The notes beneath the pieces were generated by a model. That model was not told where the DNA came from, did not search any database, and worked only from the letters and a program-made list of their open reading frames with translations. Below, in pieces: positions 11,260 to 23,775 of a stretch of DNA of 64,000 nucleotides. The stretch lies in assembly GCA_022315425.1 (NCBI GenBank), contig JAIUPT010000035.1:558001-622000 (forward strand), given 5' to 3'. Every line of letters starts with the position of its first letter. Within the stretch, counting starts at the first letter, position 1. The position numbers were made by a program, and so were the translations under genes. This DNA is from Pseudevernia furfuracea. Its lineage: Eukaryota; Ascomycota; Lecanoromycetes; Lecanorales; Parmeliaceae.

Positions 11260-14200
11260 TTGTGAATAATGAATACGAACCCTCGTAATCTGGGTTTTTG
11301 TGATGAAAATCGGCTATCAAGTCTGGATAATCGACGGCGTCGATAAAGACTTGTCAGACAGCAGAATCATCATCGTCGTTATAATCGATATACTTGATCT
11401 TATATATCAAGTAATCCTTCTTTTCTGTAATTGAATTCTTTCTTCGATTGTCTATTCTGGAGTCAAGAATCTCCTCAGCGAGGTGATCCGCTCCTTCGTC
11501 GTTCGTGTATATCGACGACGGCGGAGATTGTCTTTGTCCTGATAATGGATCATCTGTGATCTTGTGTAGAAGTCAAGGATGGAAAATAGAAAAGACCTTT
11601 TTCATGGTGACGAGGAGTTTCAATTCGTACGCTGAGTTGTTAATAGCTCGAATGATTTTGAACGACCTCATGTTCTTGTGGTCGAGAGACTTGTTAGATC
11701 TCGTCGTTTTGATGTTTCTGCAGTCTAACATGATCAGGTCTTCAACACGTAGCTCTGGTGATGGGAGGCGACGTCGATTGACGTATTCTTCTTGAATATC
11801 TCTTGCCCAGGCTAATTTCTGTCGGAGATGCATTCGCATGTTCTCAATTTTCGCGACGAAGTCGTCCGTCGCTACAATTTCTCTTTTCGCTCTTTGAGTT
11901 ATATTGAAATCTCACGACTTTGGGGGTTTCAAATCGGACTTCGATATGTATTCTTTGATAGTCAAGAACGGGGTAACTTCTGTGAATGCACTTCTGACTA
12001 AGTTGGTCTCGAATTCGGCGATGAATAGAAAGTTCACTCAGTCTTCTTAATTGTAGCTTACGTACGCGCGAAGATATTATTTAAGTGCGAAGTTTATGTT
12101 CTCGATTTGATCGTCAGTTTCTGAGTGAAACGCTGTAAATAACTTTGATCGCGTTTCGATTCTTTCACATAGTCTCTATCAGAAATAAGCGATGAATTGT
12201 GTGTCTCTATTAGAAATAATTGTGAAGGAATAGCTCTCTTCTCTTTAGACTTATTCAAGAAAAGCTTATATCACTGTTTCTATCTCGAGAGAATTTAGAG
12301 ATATAAATTTCTTTTTCTTTGTTAATCGATTCACGACAATTATTATGTGTTGATAGTTGCGATCGTATCTATGACAAATGAGTAACGAAGTGATAAAGTC
12401 AATTGAGATGTCTTCTTAATATCTTTCTAACACTGAGAGAAACTTGAGAAGTTCGTGTTTGTCTTCTCTGTAGCTTTTGAATCTCTTATATATATAACAA
12501 TTGCTCACAAACCTGAAGACTATATTCGTCATTTCGGGTTAGTAGTAATGCGTACTAACTCTATTATAGGTTGCGACACGCTCTGCGTGATCTCCTAATA
12601 ATAAGTCGTATATAAACTTGATTATTCTTATCTTCAACTCGTCGATGTTAGGCACGTATAGTCGTTTACGTACGTACAGTGAATTATCTTCAAGTTGACA
12701 ATTCTCGAGTTTTAGACGAAGATCGTTCTTGATTAGATCTTGAGATATTCTTCTCTGTTTATTCTTCTTCGTTAGAATAATTCGTTAAAGAACTTTATTC
12801 TTCTCATATAATCTTTTCACTTTCAGCACGATATTCGATTCGATAATGAAGTCGTCTGTCAATTCTTTTGATGACTTCTCGATAGACGACTTCGACGTCG
12901 TCGACGGAGATTCTTTCAGTAGCTCCTCTTCGTCGATGCCTCTTTTATCTAAGTTATATATCATGACTGTTAAGCTAGAAATCGTGTGAGGGACTTCGTC
13001 TAGAAGCAAGAATATAAGATTGAGCGCTTGTTGCACCCTCTTCTCCAGGTGCTTTGCTTTCAAAAGCATCTGATGCTGATATTGTTTTCTATTATCAGTC
13101 TCGTTCTTTGAAATATCGTCGAGGCGACGAGTTAAGCTATTCGACTTTATGTCTTGCTTTCCTAATTTATATATGATGCGAAAGTTGAATTCGAAGAGGA
13201 ATTCTATTCATCGAGCTTGTCTTCTATTCAACTATTTTATAAATATGAAATATTCGAGATTCTTATGATCGATGAGGATTTTGATGAAATCTTCAACTGG
13301 GGTTTCAGCTAACTCTAAATATCATTTCTCGAAGGCGCGTATTATCGCTAACAATTCTTTGTCGTAAATTTCGTAGTTACATTTCTAAGACGATATCTTC
13401 TTGAATATAAAGGCTACAGAACGCAACGTGTCTTATTTATTCTTCTGGAAAAGCACAGTCGTTATAACATAATCGAAAGCGTCTGTTTCGATTTATATCT
13501 TCTTGTTTGAGTCAAAATGTGCAAGTACAGACGCACTTATAAACGCCTTTTTGAGTTCTTCAAATGCTCTCTATTCAGAACTATTCGTCGTCTAAGAAAA
13601 CATAAAGTCTTTTTATTCTGTGCGTGTGAGATTGAATAGCGATGTCGTAATTCTTAAGTAGTCGTATACAAACCTTCTATAAAAGTTTACGAAGTCGAGA
13701 AAAGCTTACACATTCTTCACGCATCTGGGTGTTTTTCAATTCTTTACAGTCTCAATCTTCTTGAAATTTATCTTAAGATCTTTAGTTATAATGATTAGTT
13801 CGAGATACTTCACTTGTTTTGTATGAAATTCACACTTGTTGATATTCAGATATAAATCTGCTTGTTGAAGCTTTTTTAGTATCTTTCTTATATGCTTAAT
13901 GTGTTTCTTTCTAGTATCGCTGTAAATAAGAATATTATTCAAGTAGACAGAGTAGAATACATCGAGATACTCGCGTAAGATGTCATTAATGAAGGCTTGA
14001 AAAGTACTTGGCGCGTTGCATAGCCTAAACGACATTACGACGTATTCGAATAGATCGTATCTTGTGAGAAATGTTATTTTCTCTTTATGCCCCTTCTTAA
14101 TTCTGATTTCGTTGAATACGACAATTATATCGAATTTGAAATATCACTTGATCATATAGAGCTTGACAAGAGTGTCTCTTATCAGTGAGGGTGCGTTTCG

Positions 14201-14615
14201 ATTTCGAATCGTCAAGGCGTTTAGTGTACGATAGTTCACGCATATACGCAAATCGTCGTCGAGTTTCTTCACGATCAGCATAGACGCTATATACGAGAAG
14301 GTACTTGATCGAATATAGTTCTTTTTTAACATTTTCTTCATATACTCTTTAATTACTATAACTTGTTCTCTTGACATTTTATAGATTCGCTTAGTAGGTA
14401 ATAACGTCTCTAATTATAGCTCAATCGAATAATCTATCTTTCGATGAGATAACAACTTGTTTACTTTCACGAGATTTCATACGTTGATTCATTTGTGATA
14501 CGCTTTTAAAACTCTGATTCTTAGTTTCTCTAACGTCACAGGGTTCTTTCTCAGCTTCTGAAAGAACTTCTTATAATTCTCTGATGTGATAGCGACTACG
14601 TCTGTCGTAAATCTC
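11260..14615 (-). pseudogene. Outer chromovirus RT-RNase H-integrase-chromodomain relic
   Basis: Reading leftwards: RT entry SREQVIVIKEYMKKMLKKN (14377) and DDDLRICVNYRTLNALT; then MSFRLCNAPSTFQAFINDIL, with the catalytic box SVYLNNILIYS (13930) where YLDD is expected, so both Asp are lost. RNase H follows (YEIYDKELLAIIRAF near 13370), then integrase (SIDFITSL near 12400 keeps the first catalytic Asp; the second motif is SNRD instead of SDRG). The end has an ILDSRIDNRR…YLIYKIKYIDYND chromodomain near 11470-11270. The chromodomain class would have directed integration to heterochromatin; this is family knowledge. Confidence 0.88.
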
Positions 14616-14620
14616 GATAT
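14616..14620 (+). repeat. Target-site duplication of the inner chromovirus, GATAT
   Basis: The 5 bp left of the inner element are GATAT and the 5 bp right of it (20812-20816) are GACAT, differing by one C-to-T change as expected after RIP. Confidence 0.75.
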
Positions 14621-14888
14621 TGTTAGACTGACTTATATAATATAGATATATATAAGACAGGCTAGGGTTGTGTAGCAATGTGAACTTAGCGAAGATATAT
14701 ATATTGCGTATAGTATATCTAATAGTAAGACTAATTCTTAAGAAAGAAAAATGAGAAACTTCGAGACATGACCCTCTTAAGCTTCTCACGTCAAGAATCC
14801 GCTTGACATGCGTATATCAAGCGATTCGATTACGCTCGGCAACTCTCGAGCTTATACGACAGCTGTTCTCTTGATCTCGCTGTTAACA
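14621..14888 (-). repeat. Inner chromovirus 3' LTR
   Basis: 268 bp matching 20544-20811. My hand alignment finds about 15 differences, all transitions, most of them at CpC or CpA on one strand; all CpG are shared. Confidence 0.92.
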
Positions 14889-16560
14889 TGATCTTCTTTC
14901 TTCAAGAATTCGTTCTCGAATTCATTGCTCTGAATAGACTCATTAAAACCCTTTAAACCTCAGAGGGGACACAAGAGAAAGAGTTCTTTCAGATTAGCTT
15001 CGCGCTGACATTGCAAATCTCAATTTGAAATGCGTAGACTGTGATATCTCTACGCCTTGCGCATGAAAATAAAAATGTTCGTAGAGTCGTAGACGACGTG
15101 AAGTTTGTTGACGTTGTTGATATCTCTTATTGTTTGAGTCGTGAGTTGCGCTATCGCGTCGTCGTCGTCATGAATACGCGACGTGAATAATTGCTATGCG
15201 CTAGCCGTGAGTTGTGTATAAGTTTGTTTTTTCAAACTTTTGCTTTCAGCAAAACACATTCCTCTTTTTTCTAACTCACAGCTATTAAACGTAGACATTA
15301 TATTCTTCGTACTTACATTAAACATTGTCGTATTATCTATTTGATTATGACTGCTTAGATTTTTTCGACGCTTAATCTCTCGATCTACGTTCTCTTTCGT
15401 TCTACGATAAGTTAAATTAATCGTGATTTCGCGTGCGTTTCTGACACGTTTACAGCTCTATTCTTATAACATTACTAATCGATTCTTCGTGCGAATAAAG
15501 ACGTTGATTAAGAACTTCTATTGTCGTTGTCTTCGAATAGCGAATTAGTATATCTCGAATAGCTATGATGTTATCTTCGCGAAGATAGAAGAGATGCTTC
15601 GAAAGTACACTCACTGCGTCGATCTGCGAGCCGATTGTGAGTTCGTACGTAAACACATACAGTTCATAATTCAAACATAGCTAAAGCGTCTACTGATCTC
15701 AATTCAAGATTCTCCCTGCGTGAGAGATTAGATATCTAACGAACAATCTATTACGACGTCGCGTATATCGTGAGCGAATCATCCGTCGCGAGTGAGTGCA
15801 TAAATATTCACAATATGTCAGCAGATCGTTTTTGACCGTCTACGTAAAATTCTTCGATATCGAGTTATCTCGTTACGAGCGAGTTTAGAATCGTCTCGAA
15901 GAAAAGAAAAAGTCGAATGTATTAACGATTTAACTAAATCAAGTCAAGTCGCTTCGACGAATTGATACGACTCTAAAGAACATCTACGATGTTCTTCGAT
16001 TGAGAATATATTTTCCTCACGTTCAATAGGCGTTTCGAGCACGTGATAGCTGCGCTAACGGTTCGCTAGACGAGTCTGTCTCTCATGAACTCAAAGGCGC
16101 TCTCGAGACCTAACGATTCTCTCTCGCCGACGAAGAACGACGTCAACGACGACCCTGATAGCAGCAATAACAACAACAGCAATCGCAACAATTACAATCA
16201 CGAAGTTGATGATGATGATAATTGAGGGGACGAGGCTCTCGCCGACGAGGTCGACGCCTTCGAGTCGCCTTCCCTCGACGAGACCCTCGCTTTCCCGACG
16301 TCTCCCGTCGTCTCCTTCATCGAATCCGTCGCAGCTAGGGCTAGAAAGTTGAAGAAACTGAATATGAATATTATTATTCAGAAGGTTAATGCGGACGAGA
16401 AGGAGAAGAAGAACGAGAATAAGAATAATAACGAGAGCAATTAAGTGAACGAAGACGAGATGAGGCAAGAGGCGGAGTAATCTGATCTTACGTCGACATC
16501 TTTGATGCGTCTAATCTTCGAGTCAGATATGATAGGTATACTCTGCGCTACTTGTGAATT
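14889..16560. other. Unassigned 1.7 kb between chromodomain and 3' LTR of the inner element
   Basis: No retroviral domain is visible on minus. On the + strand, antisense to the element, 16080-16450 reads as an acidic, Asn- and Asp-rich low-complexity stretch with few stops (SLSPTKNDVNDDPDSSNNN, then ESVAARARKLKKLN). The minus frame of the same stretch is open from 16468 to 16091 but hydrophobic and compositionally driven. It may be captured or inserted DNA, or a long 3' region of the element. Confidence 0.4.
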
Positions 16561-16599
16561 GTGTTTTTTCGATTCTCTTTGATCTTTAAACATCTTTTT

Positions 16600-19500
16600 T
16601 TTGTTACGATATCTTCGAGCAATTTTAGAATCGTTACTCTTCGAAGTATTATCTTTTATTTATCTATCGTGCTCTTCGTCTTCGCTTCTTTGACTTTTCG
16701 AAAGCGTCTCGTAACTTCTACGAGTGTTTTATATCTTTCTTTAATATTTATTAATTATACTTATGAGAGTACTCAGTTCAACGAATAAGATATTTTATCT
16801 CACCCTTGCGCTTTCGCTTGTTTAAGATCTTTTCGATCTCTTATTCTTCTTTATTATTTATTAATTTCGCTGCTATATATACTAACATCGTGCTGTTATC
16901 TCTACGACGATAGAGTTCTAGCAGTGACATATAAAAAACGTTATATATGCGATAGATTAACGAAAGCGCTAATCGATAAGCTTGCTTATCTACGATATTT
17001 CGAATAATAAATAAATCAATTATCTTGTTCGAAAGCTTCTTATTTGATCGTTTTTGTTTGAGATTCTTGATTAACAACATCATCAAGTCTTCTTTCTGAA
17101 AGAATTATGCTTAATGCTTTTTGTTATACGTTTTCGCTTACGATTCGAATACTTTTTGTTAACGTTTCGTAAGCTCTTCTCGTAACGCATAAATTTCTTT
17201 TACACGTTCTTTCGCTGCTAATATCTCTCCTTGAGAAGAATCGTTCTCGATTCTCAATTCAAAGTCGAGATTATAGTTATACATTGCATAGAATAAACTG
17301 CAATTCAACGTCTTATATTGACTTTGTTGATAGACATACTCGACTATAAATAAGAGATTCGCTTAGTCGTTTTGTTGCTCGTTGCAAAAAACTCGAAGAT
17401 AGTGTTTTAAGATTTGATTTTGTCGTTCGATTTGGTCATTAGTTTGAGAATAAAAGATAGTGCTTAGTCTACGTTTTATCTTCATTTAATAACAGACTTG
17501 CGATCAAAACGCACTCGTAAACACAGAATCACGATTAGTGACTATATCTTCTGATGAGTCAAATCGAAGAAAGATTTCTTTTATGAGCAGCTGTTCGAGA
17601 TCGAAGACATTGATTTTCTTTGTGATTGATAGATATCTCATTATTTTGATGTATCTATCGACGATTATAAGAATCGCATCGTAAACGCAGTCTCTGCGTC
17701 GACTTGAAGAAAGATTCGTGATGAAATTCATCGTGATTTTCTTTCAAGAACGACTTGATTGAGAAAGCGCACTCAGCTCGTCATGTGAACGATGTCGCTT
17801 CACCTTCACTCTCTGACAGACATCACATATATTCACATATGATTTCACGTCTGCCTTAATACTATCTCAATAGTATTTTTTAGTCATTAGTTTCAGTGTC
17901 TTATCGACATCGAAATGTCCCGTCAAGAGATCATCATGATAACGTCTTAATAGCTCTTCGCGGACGAAAGTCTCTTCGGGGACGTACAACATGTTCTTGT
18001 ACCTTAACAGTCTCTAACTATTTCATATTTAAGCTTCGACGTTATTCTTTCGCTTGTTCTGCGCTTCGTCTTCTCTTCGCTGTTGAACATAAGAGTCTTT
18101 CAGCTGAAGTGCTTTGATAAGCTCGAAGATGAACTTGTTATTGAGATCATATATCGTTTCGCTTATTGTCGCAATGTGAGCTACTAAGCGTGAGACGAGC
18201 TGTTTGTAATTAACAGTCTCAGTAACAGAGTTAAGCTATACGACAGCTACGTTGCGTATACTCTGAGTAAGTATCTCGCTTGAACTCTCTGCTCTCGCAG
18301 TTGAAGATTCTCTAAGTCTCGAAGAATATATAATATTAAGATAAGTCTCTTAAAATGTAACTGTCATCAAATTTATAAGTGTTATCTTCTAAGCAGTCAC
18401 TTCTTCTTTATTATTAGTCACTAGATTATGTTATGTATTCACGTCTAGACTATGTATCGCAAAGAGGGACTCAACGTTTGAGCTACGCTTCGTATGCTCA
18501 TAACTCTTATCTTGTTTATACGCTATTCGAATAACAGCAAATATGAAACTTATCAGATCTTCTATCGCTATCAATTTCTGTTATAACGTTAACAACAGTC
18601 GATTTAGCGACTCGTTTTCACTCTTATAATCAGATCGTCTTGACGACGTATCGACTGAGTTTGTCTTTCCCGATCTGTGTGTAATAAAAAAATCAAACAT
18701 TAATAACTTCATTGCCCACCTGACTTGTCGCTTATTCAAACTCGTTATTCTCATGAAGTACTTTAGATTGTTATGATTCGTAAGTACTTTCATAGGATGA
18801 AAACTCTCTTTCAAATAATGACGTCACTATTTGAAGATCGTTACGATGACGAGTAGCTTCTAATTATGAATCTTATAATTTCGCTCTGTAGAAATCATTT
18901 TCCGAGAATAAAATGCAACTGGGTGTTATTGCTTATTGTCATTTTGTAACTGGGTCAAAATGTCTGTTAAGTCGAAATCTAAAGCATTCGTTTTCACTCT
19001 AATGGGAAGTTCTGAATCAAAGTGACATAGAAGGGGCGCTTTCGTAAAGGCTTCGCGAAGTCGTCGAAATGCCTTCTCCGCCTCAACAGGCCAATCAAAA
19101 GATTCTATCTTGATTCCCTTGATACTTCTCTTGAGCAAGTTTGTGAGTGATTCGGCAATCTAAGAATAATGATGAATGAATCTTCGATAGAAATTCACAA
19201 AGCTCAAAAAGATCTGCATCTCATGAAAGGACTTAGGTCTCGATCACTCTTGAATTGCTTTCACTCTGCGTTTGTTCATTGCGACGTCATCGATGAACAT
19301 TATGAATTCTAGAAATTCGACTTCTGTGGTGAAGAACTCACATTTCTTCAAACTTGCATATAGGCTGAAACGTCTTAGTCTCTCAAGCACCTGCTTGACA
19401 TAATCTAAATGTTCTTCTTGCGAACTCGAATAAATCAAAATGTCGTCAAGATAAACAACGCAAAAATTGTCAATTAGGCCCGTTAACGACTTGTTAATAT

Positions 19501-20429
19501 AAGTCTAAAAGGTCGCAGAGGCGTTGATTAGATCAAATGACATTATCAAGTACTTAAAGTGGTCATAACGCGTACGAAACGCAGTCTTTCACTTATCGCC
19601 CTTACGAATTCGAATACGATGATACGCATCCTTGAGATTCAATTTTATGAATCTCTTGACTTCATTTAGACGATTTAGAGTCTCACTAATCAAAGGTAAA
19701 GAGTGACGATTTTTTATCGTGACTTTGTTCAATTCTCGATAGTCGACACATAGTCGCAAGTCGTTATTCTTTTTTGATACGAAAAGAATGAGAAACCCTA
19801 CTAAGCTCGTTGAATACTGAATTCTATATTTTATTAAGCAGAAATGAGACGAAGTGATCTCAGCTTTCTGCCTTGATCGAGTTCTTTTCTCGTTCGTTAT
19901 GTCACTGTTTCTTGAGGTCTCTCGCTAGAAATTGCATACATCAAACAATTTTATCGTGATCGTTCAGAAAATACGCTGGGGCATTCATAAATGCAACTCC
20001 GACGTCTCGTATTCAGTCACGATGCTCTCGTCTCGATTTGCCATGATAATCGTCAAGGTTCTTTGATTTCACACTTCGTCGTTTTGTGACATGTGTCAAT
20101 TCAATATTCGAATAACGTTTTGACCCTGCTCGGGCATTAGAAGAGTCACGACGAGCATCCGACGTGTTCGATTCGACATCGTCTTGATCTCGTTCACCTG
20201 ACGATTCCCCTCGTTGAAGGGCATTGATCTCTTCGTTAATGTCATTCAGTTGTCGTCTTTTTAGTAGCTAATCTCGACGTTGAGTTGTCTGAGTCAATCG
20301 CTCGTTCAAAGTTAGATCGGCAACATCGTCTCCCGAAGCAGATGTCGATTGTCTTTGACCCTCGAAGTCCACGTCAGAGACATGACCTAATTCGTTTAGA
20401 TTCACTGTCTGTGACTGTTCTTCAGACAT
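16600..20429 (-). pseudogene. Inner chromovirus gag-pol relic with gag fused to RT
   Basis: The gag start (20429) runs to about 19900 with KIV-CMQFLARDLKKQ, and then RT begins within about 100 bp (STSLVGFLILFVSKKN, LRLCVDYRELNKVTIKN). The CCHC knuckle and protease therefore seem deleted. The RT box FCVVYLDDILIYSSS (near 19450) is intact. RNase H shows VLTNHNNLKYFM. The integrase finger HDDLLTGHFD…CDVC (17940-17800) keeps HHCC, but the catalytic motifs are MNFIT (usually MDFIT) and TNRDSVF (usually SDRG). VFYMSLLELYRRRD leads into a chromodomain. The copy is dead, with scattered TGA for Trp. Confidence 0.85.
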
Positions 20430-20543
20430 GATGTGCGAGTTGAATGAATCTGCTTCGTTTCTGATACGTTGCGATTGCGAGCGAGTGATTGTTATTATAC
20501 TAAGTTCGGATCGCTACCCCTCGATGGGAAGAAGAATTAGAAT

Positions 20544-20811
20544 TGTTAGACTGACTTATATAATATAGATATATATAAGACAGGCTAGAATTGTGTAGCA
20601 ATGTGAACTTAGCGAAGATATATATATTGCGTATAGTATATCTAATAGTAAGACTAATTCTTAAGAAAGAAAAATAAGAAACTTCGAGACATGACCCTCT
20701 TAAGCTTCTCACGCCAAGAATCCGCTTGACATGCGTATGCCAAGCGATTCGGTTACGCTCGGCAACCCCCGGGCTCATGCGACAGCTGTTCTCTTGGTCC
20801 CGCTGCTAACA
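20544..20811 (-). repeat. Inner chromovirus 5' LTR
   Basis: 268 bp; the less mutated partner of 14621-14888 (for example it keeps CCCCCGGG where the partner has alternating T and A). Confidence 0.92.
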
Positions 20812-20816
20812 GACAT

Positions 20817-23563
20817 ACTATTATGTGCATTCATGACTGATTCACTTTCCAGCCTCTCGAAGTCTTCTAATCACATGACGTACGTTTGATTTTTCTCTCT
20901 CTTCGTCATGCGAACGAAGACGTAGATAGAGATTTCTATAATGTCGTTTTATATAAATTCTAAGCGTCTCCTCTTTTTCTTCTTCGTCGATTGACTATAA
21001 ATCGTGAAAGGTTAATAATGTTACAGATAGTTGATTATACAATAATTTGAGTCAAAGATAAGAGATCTTTCAGCAAAGAAAGATCTAAGATTATGCAGTT
21101 TCATTTATGACATGCTCAGAATAATATCAAATCTTTCTAGTAAGGTGATTAGACATCACAGCTTATTCGTGTGATCGTTCAATGTTAGTTGAACTCGCGT
21201 CATATGTGTGATGTTTGATATCAGCTTGTCGTCAGCCAGTCTTAGTCTATATGGCTTCGATAGTAACATCATCGATAATCTATGCTTCTTAACATAATTA
21301 GTGTTTATGAAGCTTTCTGCTGAGACTTCAGTGTCTATCAGACACTTGACGCTGACTAATTCTTTCTGAGTGTGTATATGTTCTTAAAAGTTCAGCTGTC
21401 TTTCTTATTTCAATTAATCGATGAGATCGCAGAAGGAGAGAGTGACGAAGACGAGATTTTCTTGATCTATCTTTTTGATCTTTTCTAATTGCTCTATCCT
21501 CATGCGCACTTGATTTCTCACCTCTCTGAAGACGACTTGATCAGGGAGATCTAGTTTCCCGAACTTAGTTCGGCGGCAGGGTGAGTATTGTCTTTCTTTA
21601 TTTCAATTTCGAAGGCTATTAGTTTGACTATAATGTTCTTCTTTGTTGATCACTTGATAATCTTGCACGCTGTCGAAGCGTTATTATTATAGTGTCTATG
21701 CTCATATTTTAGACACTTGTAATAGCGTTCTTGCTTCTTGAGTGACTGTGCTTAATGTTCAGACATTCGATATCGTTCTTTAGATGTTGTGAAGTCTATA
21801 ATCTGACTTTCTCGTGAGCGTGAACTTGAAGTAGTTGACGAGTCTTCGCTTCTTTCTTTAAAAGTCTCTTCTAATATTTATTCTTTCTTGAGAACGATCT
21901 CTCGTGCATTATTATTGATTCGAAGTTTAGTGTCGAGCTGACGCAGTTTGACAACGAGAGTTGGGAAATTGACAGAGACTATGTCGTTCATAATTCTACT
22001 TCTTAGTCGTCACGTGATTAAACGCTTCAGATGACTTCGTTTAGACGAATTAGTGAGATTCAAAGAGATAATCTCAGCGATAAAGCGAGCATAGAAGACG
22101 AAAAAGATTTTCTTAGAATCTTTAACACTCATCGCGAATTTGAGATTTTGAAGTTTCGCTTCTACTCGCTGCTCACGATCCATCTCTGCGAATATCTGAT
22201 CGAGTTCGATTATTATCTCCTCAGCGTTGAGATAGTATTCTAAGTGAGTGAGATCTGTGAATTTTGTCTTGATCACATTATAAGCTACATCTCGACAATG
22301 ATCGCGAATGTAATTAATTTTGCTTTGTTCATTTTAGAATAGCTCAAAGCTGTTGCGGAATTTGAAGTTTAGTCGTGTGCATCAGCTTTCGTAAAACTTG
22401 TTACTCTTCGTGTCGTGGAATTCAGAGACATTAGAATATTTGTTATTCGATTTAATGTTGATTCTTCTGAAGGTGTTCGTCATAGGAGTATTACGACGAG
22501 AGGTTGTTTTCAATCTGATCGTGTTCGAAGTCGGCGCTATAGCATGTTTGATAAGCTTGGGACGTTGATACGTCTCTTCGTTAGAGTTCGTATATTCTAT
22601 AGATTTTGACTCTTCTTTTATTACCTTAACACTTAATTCTTCTTTAAGATTAAAGATCTCTTCAGCTCGAGTGTCAGTTAGTTCACGATATCTCTCGCGC
22701 AGGTGTCTCAATCGATCGAGTTTGTCTCGTTGTTACGTTAACATGGAAGTGAACTCTTTTAACTGCTGTGTGAGAGATGCAACATGTTGCTTGTCGACAT
22801 GAACATCGTTAATAAGATCTGAAATTTGTTCATAATAGACAGCTATACTGATCGTCATCGTTCGAATCGTGTTATATTATTTCTTAGAGTGTTGAGTCAC
22901 ACTATTCAGAAAGTGTGTAGCTGTCTATACTTTTTCGAATAGAGTTTCTTTATTCTTCTCGCTGTTTTCTTTAAATAACATAAATTCTTTCTCGAATTCG
23001 CCTGATTCAATTGTGTAACGTCGCGATTTTATATTTGATTTCTTCTTCTTTTCTTTGTCTTTCTTTATAAAGAATTGCTTCAAATCCTCTATATTCGAGT
23101 TCTTAAATTTATAAGAGCGTGAGAAAGATTCTTGCGCAGAGTCTTCTTGAATAGTTTGACTCTAAGTGTTTTTCGAGGCGAACTTTGTAGACTTAAAAAG
23201 GGAGGGGTCAGAGATCACTATTTCATTCCCTTCTGACTTTGTTGATGAGTTTATCATCTTGTCAAAGCTATTAAGTCTCATCAGATTCTCAGTGAGAATT
23301 CTTTCTGTCTGTCTGTGAAATTCAAATATGAAGTTCCGTGTATCGAGGAATGACTTAGTGAGTTTCACTCGAAATTTTCGTTAACTTCGAGACGTGTTCG
23401 ATGTTATGATAATAGTATTATCGGCGCAGTGCGCGAAGAGTTTTTTCGTTAACTTTGAAACGTGTTCGGCGTTATGATTGTGTTTGCGCAGTGCGCAAAT
23501 TTGTTGTTTCGACTCGATGAATAGCTTGCAAGTCACTGTCACTTGAAAGAATAGTTAGAATTA
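20817..23563 (-). pseudogene. Outer chromovirus gag-protease relic
   Basis: On minus, 23368-23162 is a gag N-terminal stretch. Gag core follows at 22276-22010 (EYYLNAEEIIIELDQIFAEM, then FFVFYARFIAEIISLNLT). A nucleocapsid knuckle lies near 21720, where the first Cys has become Tyr (YYKCLKYEHRHY). A protease relic follows near 21330-21130 with a CLIDTEVSAESFIN box, where DTGAS would be expected, and FDIILSMS. Several TAA/TAG stops and frame changes are present. The frame is cut at 20816 by the nested element and resumes at 14615. Confidence 0.78.
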
Positions 23564-23775
23564 TGTCAGGGACTACATGTAGAACTAAAATAGTATTTGA
23601 ATGTGATTTGAATAGAATTCTAACTATGAAAATTCTATATATAAGTGTATGCATGTATTCGTAGAAGTAGAAGGTCGTGACTTGGCGCGCTAATGTAGGG
23701 CTGAGTCATAGAGCTGAACCTTGATGGCAATGATATTAGATCATAGTATCGAACTGCGAATCTGAATCCATGACA
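23564..23775 (-). repeat. Outer chromovirus 5' LTR
   Basis: 212 bp, partner of 10808-11019, followed by ATTAG (23776-23780), the same 5 bp that precede the left LTR. Confidence 0.92.

Larger units (their letters stand above)
14621..20811 (-). mobile_element. Inner (younger) Ty3/gypsy chromovirus, minus strand
   Basis: Two 268-bp LTRs (14621-14888 and 20544-20811) begin TGTTAG and end TTAACA/CTAACA. The element sits between the protease and RT of the outer chromovirus, with GATAT/GACAT target duplications. A purine tract GAAGAAAGAAGATCA adjoins the 3' LTR. Coding starts on minus at 20429 (MSEEQSQTVNLNELG, the gag N-terminus), jumps early to RT, and proceeds through RNase H, integrase and a chromodomain near 16800. 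It is less damaged than its host element: YLDD and the HHCC finger are intact. About 1.9 kb between the chromodomain and the 3' LTR is unassigned. Confidence 0.9.
10808..23775 (-). mobile_element. Outer Ty3/gypsy chromovirus, minus strand, with a second chromovirus nested in it
   Basis: Two 212-bp LTRs (10808-11019 and 23564-23775) begin TGTCAG and end ATGACA. They are flanked by the 5-bp duplication ATTAG (10803-10807 and 23776-23780). On the minus strand the order is gag (about 23370 to 21600), protease (about 21400-21100), the nested element (14621-20811), then RT, RNase H, integrase and a chromodomain ending near 11260. A purine tract GGAGAGAGGATAG abuts the 3' LTR (minus strand, next to 11019). 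Without the nested insertion the element would be about 6.8 kb. All enzymes carry multiple stops. Confidence 0.92.

Noticed and set aside
16091..16468. Hydrophobic 125-codon frame on minus inside the inner chromovirus
   Set aside because: Hydrophobicity comes from the antisense of an acidic, Asn-rich stretch; no signal or conserved motif.
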